Notes: generated from the sequence alone by a model not told the origin. Shown: positions 12,844 through 21,270, counted from the stretch's first letter. The stretch is DNA of 64,000 nucleotides from an uncultured Clostridia bacterium (GCA_934271255.1 CAKQQS010000005.1:62001-126000), one strand, 5' to 3'. Made by a program: numbers and translations.

Positions 12844-13746
12844 TCACGTCTCCGTTTTATCTTTACCGGTAAGTTTACTCACGACAAGAGTTAAAACCAT
12901 AATCACCACAAAAAGCACGCAACCTATCGCCGCCGCGTAGTATTTATTGAAAAACATAAACGCCTGATGATACATATAGTATCCCGGAACGTACGTCGAA
13001 TACCCCGGACCGCCGTTTGTCAAAACGACTTGAACGGAATAATCCTGCAATCCCCCTATTATTCCAAACACCAAAAAATATCTTATTTGGCCGAGAAGAA
13101 GGGGTAAATCTATAAACCAAATACGTTTGAACGCCCCCGCTCCGTCTAATCTGGCGCTTTCCATAATTTCACCGGACACAACGTTCAATCCCGCAAGGTA
13201 TATCAGAACATTAGTTCCGCCTATCCACGGAAAACCCATAAAAATTATACTAAAAATAACCAAATCGGGATCGCCAAGCCAGTCTATAACTTTATTTTTT
13301 CCTACAAAGCCTAAACCTTGAACCACGGTCGACATGATTCCGCCGTTTGGATCATAAACCGCTTTCCAAATAAGAGTTCCCACAACGCCGGGCGCAAGCA
13401 TGGGCAACAACAGAAGTATTCTGTAAAACCCCTGCATTTTACAGGATTTTACGCCGAAAACCATCTCTGCCGCTATTAACGGAACAAATACCCCGATAAG
13501 AAGTTTCGGTATCATAAGATAAAACATCGTCGGTATCGAGTTTAAAAATATTTTATCGGAAAATAATTTAGAATAGTTTTTCAAACCGCAAAACACGACG
13601 TTTTCGCCTTGCTTTTCAAACAGCGAAACCCCTATGCCGTAAACGGGCGGATAATACGCGAATATCAATAAACCTATAAACAACGGCGCAATCATGATAT
13701 AGCCGACATAATTTTTTTTCATACGTTTAATTATATTGCCTTTCAT
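12844..13746 (-). CDS. Sugar ABC transporter permease, MalF/UgpA type
   Basis: Partner permease of the CUT1 importer, 300 residues, about six membrane helices starting with 'YVGYIMIAPLFIGLLIFAYYP', the usual UgpA/LplB-like opening. The EAA loop reads 'ESARLDGAGAFKRIWFIDLP' at about residue 200. It begins 2 nt after the small Ig-like gene's stop and runs into the MalG-type gene with a 1-nt gap, so the two are made together as the membrane channel. Confidence 0.9.
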   Translation of the reverse strand: MKGNIIKRMKKNYVGYIMIAPLFIGLLIFAYYPPVYGIGVSLFEKQGENVVFCGLKNYSKLFSDKIFLNSIPTMFYLMIPKLLIGVFVPLIAAEMVFGVKSCKMQGFYRILLLLPMLAPGVVGTLIWKAVYDPNGGIMSTVVQGLGFVGKNKVIDWLGDPDLVIFSIIFMGFPWIGGTNVLIYLAGLNVVSGEIMESARLDGAGAFKRIWFIDLPLLLGQIRYFLVFGIIGGLQDYSVQVVLTNGGPGYSTYVPGYYMYHQAFMFFNKYYAAAIGCVLFVVIMVLTLVVSKLTGKDKTET

Positions 13747-13748
13747 GT

Positions 13749-14180
13749 TTAAGACTGCTCCTTCAATTCTATTTCAAAATCTTTACACGCGTTTACCACC
13801 ATAAATACGGAATTATCTTCGTCGTATACTCTGATAGTTACCCTTTTTGCAGGCATAAGCACCGTAGCGCGATATGGATAATAAACATATTCCGCGCAAC
13901 CGTTTTCGTCCGTTTTAACTCTGTTCGCTTGCATAGTGCCACCGTTTAACGGCAGCATATACAAATAATGCCCGCTTACCGACGCTCCGTTTCTCGTTAG
14001 TTTTACCTTAATCACTACGGGCGTTTCCCCGTCTGCGACAGGTTCTTCGGGCGAAACGCTTAAAACTTCTATTTTAAACGTTTTTGCCCTTGCGCAGTCA
14101 AAAGAATACATTCCGATACCAAGAATAATCAAAGCCGCAAGTACGGTAAATAATACGTTCTTTTTTAAAAAATCAAGCAT
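13749..14180 (-). CDS. Small membrane-anchored Ig-like (Big_1-like) protein
   Basis: 143 residues. One N-terminal membrane helix (about 9-27) without an evident cleavage site, then a single extracellular beta-sandwich domain: 'VSPEEPVADGETPVVIKVKL' followed by 'T-D-E-N-G-C-A-E-Y' closely matches the invasin/Big_1 pattern (ADGxxxxxxxxxVxD, then T-x-x-x-G). The start overlaps the solute-binding gene's stop as TAATG, and the permease gene begins 2 nt after its stop, so it is made in step with the importer. This is an unusual insert in a CUT1 operon. It may help dock the binding protein or tie the importer to the envelope; that is speculation. Confidence 0.65.
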   Translation of the reverse strand: MLDFLKKNVLFTVLAALIILGIGMYSFDCARAKTFKIEVLSVSPEEPVADGETPVVIKVKLTRNGASVSGHYLYMLPLNGGTMQANRVKTDENGCAEYVYYPYRATVLMPAKRVTIRVYDEDNSVFMVVNACKDFEIELKEQS

Positions 14181-15667
14181 TATTCAGTCCAACCCGTAGT
14201 ATCTAAATTGAGTTTGTTTATAGCCGCTTTCGCGCCTTCGTTTTGTATTTCGTCAACGTTTCTATAAAACACGTCGTTACCTTTTCTTCCGCCAAGCCAC
14301 TCCGCAAAAAGCCTGTTGAGTTTTGCGTTCTGTTCGGTTACAAAAGCCTGCGGCCAACCCGTGTCTTTAATTTTGGCAAACGAATTTTGCATCCACTCGT
14401 TAAGAAGCGGGCTGTACGTCCCGTCTTTTGTCGCCGGCAAATCCGCGCCCCATTCTTCGGCATATAAACTTAAAAATTCGCTTTGCGTGAAAAATTGTAA
14501 AAACTTAACCGCGGCATCGAGTTTTTTCGGATCGTTTTTTACTGCGGGTTTCATTATGTTAAGTTGAAAATCTACGCCCGGTTGATAAGGTCCGTGTTCG
14601 GTATATTCGACTTTCGGAAGATAATCGTAAGAATCGGCGCTTATTATCGGGCTGGGGAAAACCCCCGTTTCAAAATCTCGTCCCCTTGCGCTTTGCTCGT
14701 CGATAATTCGCCATATGCCGTCTTCTTTCATAGCAACGCTTCCGTTTTGCCAAGAGTTGTAATAATCGGCGTTTAACCAACCTTCTTCCAGAACTTCTTT
14801 ATAGTATTTTTTAAGTTCGAGATAATAGTCTCTTGCATACTGATGTTTTACGGGAGAATAATAGCCTTGTAAAGTTGCGCGCACTTGTTCGTCTTCCGTT
14901 ACCGCCCCGTCTTTATTATAATCCGTTTCGTCAAAGAAAACAGAAGCAAACGACGGTCCCAAAGACGCAAGAGCAACCCATTGATCTATTTGGATTGCGT
15001 TAAAATAACTCCACGGCGCGGCGATAGTGCCGGCAAATCCGCTCGATTTGATTTTTTGTACCGTTTCGTTAAACTCTTTCCACGTTTTCGGATTTTGAGT
15101 TATTCCTGCATTTGCAAACACGGTTTTGTTATAAAACCATCCGGTAGCAGGTCCTGCGTATAAAAATATAGGCACGGCGTATATGCTTCCGTTCATTCCC
15201 CTTATGTTTGATTTGCCGAATATATAGTCTTCAAACATATCTCTCCAACGCACGTTACCTTCTACAAACGGATTCGGTTTATTTAAATATTCGGTCAAAT
15301 CCACATACCAGTCGTTATATTGAAACTTAGTTCCCCAGGAAAAGGCTATTGTAGGACAGTTGTTCGTTTCTATCTGCGTAGTAAACCATTGCGACATTTC
15401 TTCTTCCAAGGCGGAAACGTTTTTATTCCTTACCCACTTAATTTTAATATCGGGATATTTCTCGGTAAACGCGTCGGCTATAAGTTGAGGAGTTTGTATT
15501 ACTTTCGGATTGTCGGGAGTAGGCGTAGTGTTTAAAGTAGGCGCCCACCCATGCAAATCTACGAGTAAAGTTATTTTATCGTTGCCTTTCTTCTTTCCGC
15601 AAGCAAAAGCAGACATAACCGTTATTACCGCAAATATCATTACCAAAACTTTAATAATCCTTTTCAT
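14180..15667 (-). CDS. Extracellular sugar-binding lipoprotein with EF-hand-like loop
   Basis: Substrate-binding subunit of the CUT1 importer, 495 residues. Signal peptide with lipobox AFAC (Cys23), then a Lys-rich linker. Typical family 1 features: 'LIADAFTEKYPDIKIKWV' near the N-terminus, 'CPTIAFSWGT', 'GWFYNKTVFANAGIT', 'KTWKEF', and late Trp-rich segments. Residues 249-260 read DYNKDGAVTEDE, a textbook 12-residue EF-hand calcium loop (D-x-N-x-D-G-x-x-x-x-x-E), rare but known in long sugar-binding proteins. It is 10 nt after the glycosidase-like lipoprotein gene and coupled to the small Ig-like gene. The ligand is unknown; the size (over 460 mature residues) suits an oligosaccharide. Confidence 0.85.
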   Translation of the reverse strand: MKRIIKVLVMIFAVITVMSAFACGKKKGNDKITLLVDLHGWAPTLNTTPTPDNPKVIQTPQLIADAFTEKYPDIKIKWVRNKNVSALEEEMSQWFTTQIETNNCPTIAFSWGTKFQYNDWYVDLTEYLNKPNPFVEGNVRWRDMFEDYIFGKSNIRGMNGSIYAVPIFLYAGPATGWFYNKTVFANAGITQNPKTWKEFNETVQKIKSSGFAGTIAAPWSYFNAIQIDQWVALASLGPSFASVFFDETDYNKDGAVTEDEQVRATLQGYYSPVKHQYARDYYLELKKYYKEVLEEGWLNADYYNSWQNGSVAMKEDGIWRIIDEQSARGRDFETGVFPSPIISADSYDYLPKVEYTEHGPYQPGVDFQLNIMKPAVKNDPKKLDAAVKFLQFFTQSEFLSLYAEEWGADLPATKDGTYSPLLNEWMQNSFAKIKDTGWPQAFVTEQNAKLNRLFAEWLGGRKGNDVFYRNVDEIQNEGAKAAINKLNLDTTGWTE

Positions 15668-15677
15668 ATACTTTCTC

Positions 15678-17189
15678 CTATAAAACTATTTTGTATATTT
15701 TATATGCGCCCGATTTTAATTTGCCGTCCGCGACGGTTACGTCGCTGTTTTTAATCCATTTGCCATCAACAAAATATCCTTCTTCCGCGCGCGCCGTTGC
15801 GGGAAGATTTTGAATCGTGATTGCCAAATCGCTCGCAAGAATTAAATAATCTTTTTCCACGATCAGGTATCCCAAGGCGCCCGATTTGGTCGACATTACC
15901 AAATCGTTCCCTTGTACACGTATGCTTTTTTCCAACTCTTTCCGAGGCGCGTTCGTACTTTCGTTAAACGTAATAAAATCGTCTTTCGACGCAGTAACCG
16001 TTCCATATCCCGATTTATTTATCATATCAAGGAAAAGTCCGACCTTATCGGTATGCGCTCTCTTTTTTAAGTCGCTTGTATATAAACCGTAATCGGGGTT
16101 TGCTTCTCCGCCTTTTGAGTTAGCGATAAAGAAAGGCGAAGTCGCTATCTCGTACATGATGTAACCGCCACGTTTCGCCATTGCGTTCAGAATAAGCGAG
16201 TTGGTGTTTGAAAAACTTGCCCTGTTTTCCGCTATGTGCGGATAATTACCTTTCAAACGATATTCCTGCAACGCGTCGCTTATCGTTTTTACGTTGTTCT
16301 CATGCGGATCGTCGCCTACGATATCGATGCCTTCTAACTCATAAACGCTTTTTATATAATCGTTCATCGTGTTGGCAAGCGCAAAGTTCACTCTGGTAAA
16401 TATCTTATAATTCGTAGACTTAAACGCTTTCCCTACCGTATCCAACGCTTTGTTTACCTGCGCTTCCGCTTCTGTTTGAGTTATTTGAACTCCGTTCTTT
16501 TTAACGGCTATCTGGTTGTTGCCTACTCTCCATAGTGGAAAACAATCCGGCTCGTTGTGTATCTGAACGCCTATAAGCGTATTTGGCTTGCCTTTTTTAT
16601 TGTTCCATTCGTTAACGAAGTTCATCAATTTCTTTACGACTTTCACTTCCCTGTTCAAAAGATTGTCGTTACCGAACTCTAAATGCAAATAATATCCGTA
16701 ATAACTATGAAACGTGCCGGTGTAATCGCTTTCGTATCGCGGATAAGTAACGGCGTCGTCGACAATGTAATCGGGAATATGATAGGTATGCGTTTCTCCG
16801 CACATATTAGTCGAAAACCATAAAAACTCCGCTTTCAGATTATATTTTTTTGCTAAATCCAAAAACGTTTCTACAACCGAAAAATCATATATATCTTTAT
16901 CCGGCTCTATATCCCGCCAGTCTATCGGCAACTGTATCGTATTTATATGCTGCTCGCTGACAAGTTTAAAATACGGCTCTAATTCGCTTGCCGTTTTTCC
17001 TTCGCAATTCATAAAAGCGTCCGTTCTCAACTGTATTCCTATATAATTATAAGGTTTACCGTCTACTTCGACGTATACTTGCTCCCCGTTATGCACTATA
17101 CGAGAAGCAACGGTTTGATTATTTTCTTCACACGCAAACATAAAACTCATAGACAAAACCACCGATAATAACAATAATATTTTTTTCAT
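15678..17189 (-). CDS. GH35/GH42-like lipoprotein (putative beta-galactosidase-type, DUF4978-like C-terminus)
   Basis: 503 residues, first gene of the operon. Lipobox MFAC (Cys20). The N-terminal two thirds look like a clan-A TIM barrel of the GH42/GH35 kind: 'GIQLRTDAF', 'INTIQLPIDWRDIEPDKDIYDF' near residue 100, and an acid/base candidate in IHNEPD. The nucleophile candidate is Glu in 'PHIAENRA'. The C-terminal third is a beta-rich domain of the type annotated DUF4978. As a surface enzyme it would trim the glycan before import by the adjacent binding protein. A strong ribosome site (AAAGGAG) lies upstream. The exact family and substrate are uncertain. Confidence 0.68.
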   Translation of the reverse strand: MKKILLLLSVVLSMSFMFACEENNQTVASRIVHNGEQVYVEVDGKPYNYIGIQLRTDAFMNCEGKTASELEPYFKLVSEQHINTIQLPIDWRDIEPDKDIYDFSVVETFLDLAKKYNLKAEFLWFSTNMCGETHTYHIPDYIVDDAVTYPRYESDYTGTFHSYYGYYLHLEFGNDNLLNREVKVVKKLMNFVNEWNNKKGKPNTLIGVQIHNEPDCFPLWRVGNNQIAVKKNGVQITQTEAEAQVNKALDTVGKAFKSTNYKIFTRVNFALANTMNDYIKSVYELEGIDIVGDDPHENNVKTISDALQEYRLKGNYPHIAENRASFSNTNSLILNAMAKRGGYIMYEIATSPFFIANSKGGEANPDYGLYTSDLKKRAHTDKVGLFLDMINKSGYGTVTASKDDFITFNESTNAPRKELEKSIRVQGNDLVMSTKSGALGYLIVEKDYLILASDLAITIQNLPATARAEEGYFVDGKWIKNSDVTVADGKLKSGAYKIYKIVL

Positions 17190-17220
17190 CAGCTTACTCC
17201 TTTAAGATTATTTTTATTTT

Positions 17221-17263
17221 ATCATATATATCGTCAAATAATAGTCCAAATAATACTTAAAAA
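17221..17263 (-). promoter_or_regulatory. Operon promoter with upstream ACTTAAAAA activator box
   Basis: Minus strand: TTGGAC (17249-17244), 17 bp, TATGAT (17226-17221). Just upstream of the -35 lies ACTTAAAAA (17255-17263, read on plus), the same box found at the AraC-type regulator's own promoter. A box abutting a weak -35 is where AraC-family activators commonly bind. This would drive the nine-gene operon ending at 3849. Confidence 0.6.
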
Positions 17264-17347
17264 TAGTAAAATAGTTTTTAATAAAAACTTTTTTATGTTT
17301 ACGGTTCATTTTTCGTAAAGATATTATATAATCAAAGTATAATAAAA

Positions 17348-17379
17348 CCGCCGGGCGTATTGTCGAATACGCCCGGCGG
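17348..17379. terminator. Terminator after the AraC-type regulator
   Basis: Perfect 13-bp stem CCGCCGGGCGTAT / ATACGCCCGGCGG with a 6-nt loop, flanked by AATAAAA on the left and TTATTTTTTT on the right, so it can work in both directions. It separates the regulator gene (minus) from the downstream operon promoter. Confidence 0.85.
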
Positions 17380-17474
17380 GTTATTTTTTTACGTTCGTTC
17401 GGTCGGCTTTGCCCTTTTAACCTTTAAAAGCGCTCGATTGAACGTTGTATGCTGTTTTTCATAAGATTTTTTAG

Positions 17475-18338
17475 TTACGAGTACGTCTTTTTCGGATAGT
17501 TTTTAAAAGGAAACTTTTTTCGATATTCCGACGGGGGATATCCCGTCGCCTTTTTAAATACTTTTATAAAATAATTATAGTCGTTTATTCCTACGTTGCC
17601 GCATATTTCGTAAATAGGCATATCCGTTGCCGAAAGCATGTTTTTGGCGATTTTTATACGTTTTGACAACAAATATTCTCCGAACGTACAATTAAAGTTT
17701 TTCTTAAAAATCAAATATAACGCGCTTTTCGATATGAACAAACTTGCACATAAACTTTCTACCGTGATTTTTTCTTTGATATGATTGTTGATGTACATAT
17801 CTATTTTAGTAGGCATAAAGTTATTGTTCACTTTTATCATATCCGAAAGCATGATAAAGTTTGCGCAAGCGTTAAGTATTCGCGTTGCCGATTTTATATA
17901 ATCGTCTTCCCGCGTCAATATTTTTTCGTACTCTTCTGTTAAGAGTTTTACGTCAAGATTCGCCCTGTTCGCAAACTTTTTGATTGATTTTACGTCCAAC
18001 TGCGAATTGTCGTATTTAAGTTGTCCGAACATTATATATCCGACTACTTCGTCTTCGTATAAAATAGGCACGACGGTATCGCGTAAACCCGCGTGGCAAA
18101 TGTGGGTAACGCTCTTTTTGGTTTTAGAACATTCTATAAGAATAGTCATATCCGACTTTAAACATTCCCTGCAACCGTAAGGCGAACTTTTGATTCTTGC
18201 GCAAAACGGCGGCATCTCTTTCGGCTGAAAAGCAAGTTGATTGAATTGAGTGTCCCACAAACTTACGGAAGCGTGCGTGAGAAAGTAAAAGTCGTATAAT
18301 ACTTCTTCGAGTTTTTCTATATTGAATTCAACTATCAT
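17475..18338 (-). CDS. AraC-family regulator with PocR ligand-sensing domain
   Basis: 287 residues. The N-terminal half (about 1-160) matches the PocR sensory domain, a PAS-like module that includes Cys-rich 'YGCRECLKSD' and 'HICHAGL', thought to bind small hydrocarbon-type ligands. The C-terminal 100 residues are a double helix-turn-helix of the AraC type: 'ITVESLCASLFISKSALYLIFK', then 'IYEICGNVGINDYNYFIKVFKK' and GYPPSEYRK. It lies between the operon it likely activates and the divergent isomerase/epimerase genes. Repeated ACTTAAAAA boxes at its promoter and upstream of 17189 suggest control of both itself and the operon. The ligand is unknown. Confidence 0.85.
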   Translation of the reverse strand: MIVEFNIEKLEEVLYDFYFLTHASVSLWDTQFNQLAFQPKEMPPFCARIKSSPYGCRECLKSDMTILIECSKTKKSVTHICHAGLRDTVVPILYEDEVVGYIMFGQLKYDNSQLDVKSIKKFANRANLDVKLLTEEYEKILTREDDYIKSATRILNACANFIMLSDMIKVNNNFMPTKIDMYINNHIKEKITVESLCASLFISKSALYLIFKKNFNCTFGEYLLSKRIKIAKNMLSATDMPIYEICGNVGINDYNYFIKVFKKATGYPPSEYRKKFPFKNYPKKTYS

Positions 18339-18339
18339 A

Positions 18340-18381
18340 TTTTAAGTATATAACTTAAAAACTATCTTGTCAACTTAAAAA
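18340..18381 (-). promoter_or_regulatory. Regulator promoter with three TTTTAAGT/ACTTAAAA boxes
   Basis: Minus strand: TTGACA (18373-18368), 17 bp, TATACT (18350-18345). TTTTAAGT (18340-18347) and ACTTAAAA (18353-18360) form an inverted repeat over the -10, and AACTTAAAAA recurs at 18352 and 18372, exactly 20 bp apart (two helix turns). The layout suits autoregulation by the AraC-type protein. Confidence 0.6.
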
Positions 18382-18430
18382 TCATTGTCTATTTGGGAAG
18401 ATTTTACAGTTTTTAGTGCTTGTTTTATCT

Positions 18431-18458
18431 ATAAACCGTTTATTTGCAATGTTATAAT
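18431..18458 (+). promoter_or_regulatory. Promoter of the isomerase/epimerase pair
   Basis: A perfect -10 TATAAT (18453-18458) lacks a good -35; in its place is the palindrome ATAAAC-C-GTTTAT (18431-18443). This suggests a promoter that needs an activator or is blocked by a repressor at this palindrome. Confidence 0.5.
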
Positions 18459-18485
18459 AATCTCAAATAAACGAAGGAGTATAAA

Positions 18486-19892
18486 ATGAAAACAACACAA
18501 ATCACGTTTGCCCTTTACTACGGAAACAGAGGGTTTTTTCCCGGCGGACTTATCGCTTCGGCAAGAGAAGAAATGAAAGAAGCGGTTAAAAAAGCAGGTT
18601 TCGGCTACATAGAACAGGAAGCATCGCTTACTCGTTACGGCGCGGTGGAAACTATCGAAGAAGGCCGGTTATACGCCGAGTTCTTAAAGAAAAACCGCGA
18701 TAAATACGACGGCGTTATCGTATGTCTTCCCAACTTCGGCGATGAGAACGGCGCATATTACGCGCTTAAAGACGCCGGCGTTCCCATTCTGATACAGGCG
18801 TATCCCGACGAACTCGGCCTTATGGATTTTGAACACAGAAGAGATGCCGTTTGCGGAAAAATCGCAATGTGCAACGTATTGCGTCAAGCGGGAATAAAGT
18901 ACTCTTTAACCGAAAAGTTTGCGGTATCGCCCCTTTCCGACGATTTTGCGGAAGATTTAAGATTGTTCGCGGGGACTTGTCGCGCCGTAAAAGGAATGAA
19001 AGAGTTTTCGATAGGCGAGATAGGAGCGAGAACCACGGCGTTTAAAACGGTAAGAATAGACGAAATAGCGATGCAACGAAAAAAAATCAACGTGGAAACA
19101 ATCGATATGGCGCATCTTTTCGACGTTATGGACGACGTAAACGCAGACGAATTAAAAACAAAAAAAGAATACGTTAAAAATATCGCGGACTTTGGAAATT
19201 ATCCCGAAATTAAAGTCGAAAACATCGCAAGATTATACGTCGCTCTTGAAAAATTGATTAAAGATTATAATTTAAACGCGCTTGCGATACGTTGCTGGAA
19301 CGAACTTCAATTACATTACGGAATCGCGCCCTGTATGGTTATGGGCGACCTTAACGAGAAAGGTATCGTTTGCGCTTGCGAAACAGACGTAAACAACGCG
19401 ATTATGATGCGGGCGTTAAACCTTTCTTCCGATCGCCCCGTTATGCTTTACGACGTAAACAACAACTACGCAAACGACGAAAAAAAGTGTATATTTTTCC
19501 ACTGCGGTCCTTCGCCGAAGTCAATGACGGAAGGTCCGCTTCACGTAGAAGAACATCTTATGTTCAAAAAATCTTACGGCGAAGGCAGCGGAGTCGGACT
19601 TGCGGTAGGAAAAATCAAGATTCAGGAAGTTACTATCGGCAGCGTTAAAACGGAAAACGGTAAAATCTGTTCGTTTACGACGGAAGGACGCTTTACCGAC
19701 GATCCCGTAGACGAAGCATTTTTCGGCTGCCACTGCGTTTTTGAAAAGAAAAACGGAACGGCAAACGATATGCTTAACTATATGTCGAACAACGGTTACC
19801 GCCACCACGTAGCCATTGCGGCGGGCAAATGGAGCAAAAGCGTTCGGGAAGCGTTCGACAAATATCTCGATTACGAAACGGAAATTATTTAA
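18486..19892 (+). CDS. L-fucose/L-arabinose isomerase-family protein
   Basis: Cytoplasmic aldose-ketose isomerase family (FucI-like, COG2407 type), 468 residues, the usual length of the shorter FucI-like members. Visible family features: an N-terminal Rossmann-like domain with 'YDGVIVCLPNFGDENG', 'EIGARTTAF', the region 'ALAIRCWNELQ' whose Glu is a likely metal ligand, 'DVNNNY', and FFHCGP and GCHC near the C-terminus carrying further ligand candidates. Ribosome site GAAGGAG. The 3-epimerase gene follows 11 nt later. It would turn an aldose released from the imported glycan into a ketose; which aldose is not clear from sequence. Confidence 0.75.
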   Translation: MKTTQITFALYYGNRGFFPGGLIASAREEMKEAVKKAGFGYIEQEASLTRYGAVETIEEGRLYAEFLKKNRDKYDGVIVCLPNFGDENGAYYALKDAGVPILIQAYPDELGLMDFEHRRDAVCGKIAMCNVLRQAGIKYSLTEKFAVSPLSDDFAEDLRLFAGTCRAVKGMKEFSIGEIGARTTAFKTVRIDEIAMQRKKINVETIDMAHLFDVMDDVNADELKTKKEYVKNIADFGNYPEIKVENIARLYVALEKLIKDYNLNALAIRCWNELQLHYGIAPCMVMGDLNEKGIVCACETDVNNAIMMRALNLSSDRPVMLYDVNNNYANDEKKCIFFHCGPSPKSMTEGPLHVEEHLMFKKSYGEGSGVGLAVGKIKIQEVTIGSVKTENGKICSFTTEGRFTDDPVDEAFFGCHCVFEKKNGTANDMLNYMSNNGYRHHVAIAAGKWSKSVREAFDKYLDYETEII

Positions 19893-19903
19893 GGAGAGAA
19901 AAT

Positions 19904-20800
19904 ATGAATAAATTAGGCATTTTCGTAAACTACTGGCAAAAAAAATGGGCTGTCGATTATAAATACTATATCGACAAAATGGTAAAACTCGGTTTCGATA
20001 TTTTAGAGTTTCAGGCGCAACCCCTTTTGGATATGACCGACGACGAATGCGTTTCGATTAAAAAATACGCCGATAAACGCGGCATAAAACTTTCGTACAG
20101 TTTAGGCTTAAACCCCAAGTACGACGTTTCAAGCAGAGATGCCGAAGTAAGAAAAGGCGGGGTTAAATACCTTTCGGACATCGTGAGAAAAATCGCCGTT
20201 ATGGAAGGCGAACTTTTTTCGGGCGTAACGTTCGCGGGCTGGGGAGTGCCTTCGCATTTCGTTGACGAAAAAGAAAAAGAAGACATGTTCAAGCGCAGCG
20301 TAGACTCGATGCAACAAGTAATGAAAGTTGCCGAACCCAACGGCGTTACGGTATGCGTAGAATGCGTAAATCGATTTGAATCGCCACTTATCAATACTGC
20401 AAAAGAAGCGATTAAATATACGGAACTCGTAGGCAGCAAAAATTGCGGAATACATCTGGATACCTATCACATGAATATAGAAGAAGACAATATCGGCGAC
20501 GCAATAAGGCTAGTTGGAAACAGGCTTCGCCATTTCCATACGGGCGATAACAACAGAAATATTCCCGGACGCGGACATATCGACTTTGACGTGATATTCA
20601 AAGCGTTATCCGACGTAAATTATAAAAGAGATATAGTTTCCGAGCCCTTCCTTTTAATGGGCGACGAAGTCGGTTACGACATAAGAGTCTGGCGACCGAT
20701 AATGGAAAATCCGACGGAGGACAAACTTGACAAAGGCGCTTCGGAACTTTTGAACTTTACAAAAAATATGTTGAATAAATACGGAATGAACGAAAACTAA
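19904..20800 (+). CDS. D-tagatose/D-allulose 3-epimerase-like ketose epimerase
   Basis: 298 residues from the ATG with AAGGAGAG upstream; an in-frame upstream ATG lies inside the previous gene and has no ribosome site. TIM-barrel of the AP-endonuclease-2-like family. The four metal/catalytic residues of the Pseudomonas cichorii D-tagatose 3-epimerase (Glu152, Asp185, His211, Glu246) correspond here to Glu153 (CVECVNRFE), Asp186 (HLDTYHMNIEE), His212 (RHFHTGD) and Glu247 (SEPF). 'GRGHIDF' is also conserved. It inverts C3 of a free ketose. Paired with the upstream isomerase it forms a two-step aldose-to-ketose-to-epimer route. Confidence 0.85.
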   Translation: MNKLGIFVNYWQKKWAVDYKYYIDKMVKLGFDILEFQAQPLLDMTDDECVSIKKYADKRGIKLSYSLGLNPKYDVSSRDAEVRKGGVKYLSDIVRKIAVMEGELFSGVTFAGWGVPSHFVDEKEKEDMFKRSVDSMQQVMKVAEPNGVTVCVECVNRFESPLINTAKEAIKYTELVGSKNCGIHLDTYHMNIEEDNIGDAIRLVGNRLRHFHTGDNNRNIPGRGHIDFDVIFKALSDVNYKRDIVSEPFLLMGDEVGYDIRVWRPIMENPTEDKLDKGASELLNFTKNMLNKYGMNEN

Positions 20801-20848
20801 ACCGAGACATCAACGCAATTAACTTTTTTAATACGTTTTTATAAACCG

Positions 20849-20889
20849 AACTCCCTTTCGGCGGCAGTTTTGGTCGCCGAAAGGGAGTT
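20849..20889 (+). terminator. Terminator after the epimerase gene
   Basis: Perfect 15-bp stem AACTCCCTTTCGGCG / CGCCGAAAGGGAGTT with an 11-nt loop, 50 nt after the stop, followed by an A/T-rich tail. Confidence 0.75.
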
Positions 20890-20975
20890 ATAAAAAACGG
20901 AGAGTTTTTATTGTCATTTTTTCTGAAAAAACCACCCGATATACGGTTTTTCGTATAAGCATTTTTTAAACATCC

Positions 20976-21005
20976 CCCTGCCGAGCGATTCAACGCCCGG
21001 CAGGG
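20976..21005 (+). terminator. Second hairpin downstream
   Basis: Stem CCCTGCCGAGCG / CGCCCGGCAGGG with one mismatch and a 6-nt loop, followed by TTGGTTTTATT. A back-up terminator for the isomerase/epimerase transcript. Nothing else is visible in 20890-21061. Confidence 0.6.
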
Positions 21006-21061
21006 TTGGTTTTATTATGACGTTATCCCGATATTTTTACGCCGAAGAAGTCTTTTGCAAA

Positions 21062-21104
21062 AAATAATACGAACCCCGACTTATTTTCAGGGTTCGTATT
21101 ATTT
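21062..21104 (-). terminator. Terminator of the tRNA gene
   Basis: Perfect 15-bp stem AAATAATACGAACCC / GGGTTCGTATTATTT starting 5 nt after the tRNA 3' end; on the minus strand it is followed by a T run. Confidence 0.85.
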
Positions 21105-21109
21105 ACGTA

Positions 21110-21186
<77 letters not shown>

Positions 21187-21189
21187 GTT

Positions 21190-21270
21190 CGGCTTAAAGG
21201 AGCAACTCGTCGTCTGTCGATTTGCTCCTTTAAGCCGTTTTATTGTATCATATTATCCCGATATTCACAA
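21190..21270 (-). promoter_or_regulatory. tRNA-Val promoter and 5' leader hairpin
   Basis: Minus strand: TTGTGA (21270-21265), 17 bp, TACAAT (21247-21242). The transcript should begin almost directly with a perfect 16-bp stem (21237-21222 with 21205-21190), ending 3 nt before the mature tRNA 5' end. Such a leader lies exactly where RNase P must cut. Confidence 0.6.

Noticed and set aside
20801..21061. Small minus-strand frame near 20757-20993
   Set aside because: It spans the epimerase terminator hairpins and overlaps the gene end in antisense; no ribosome site.
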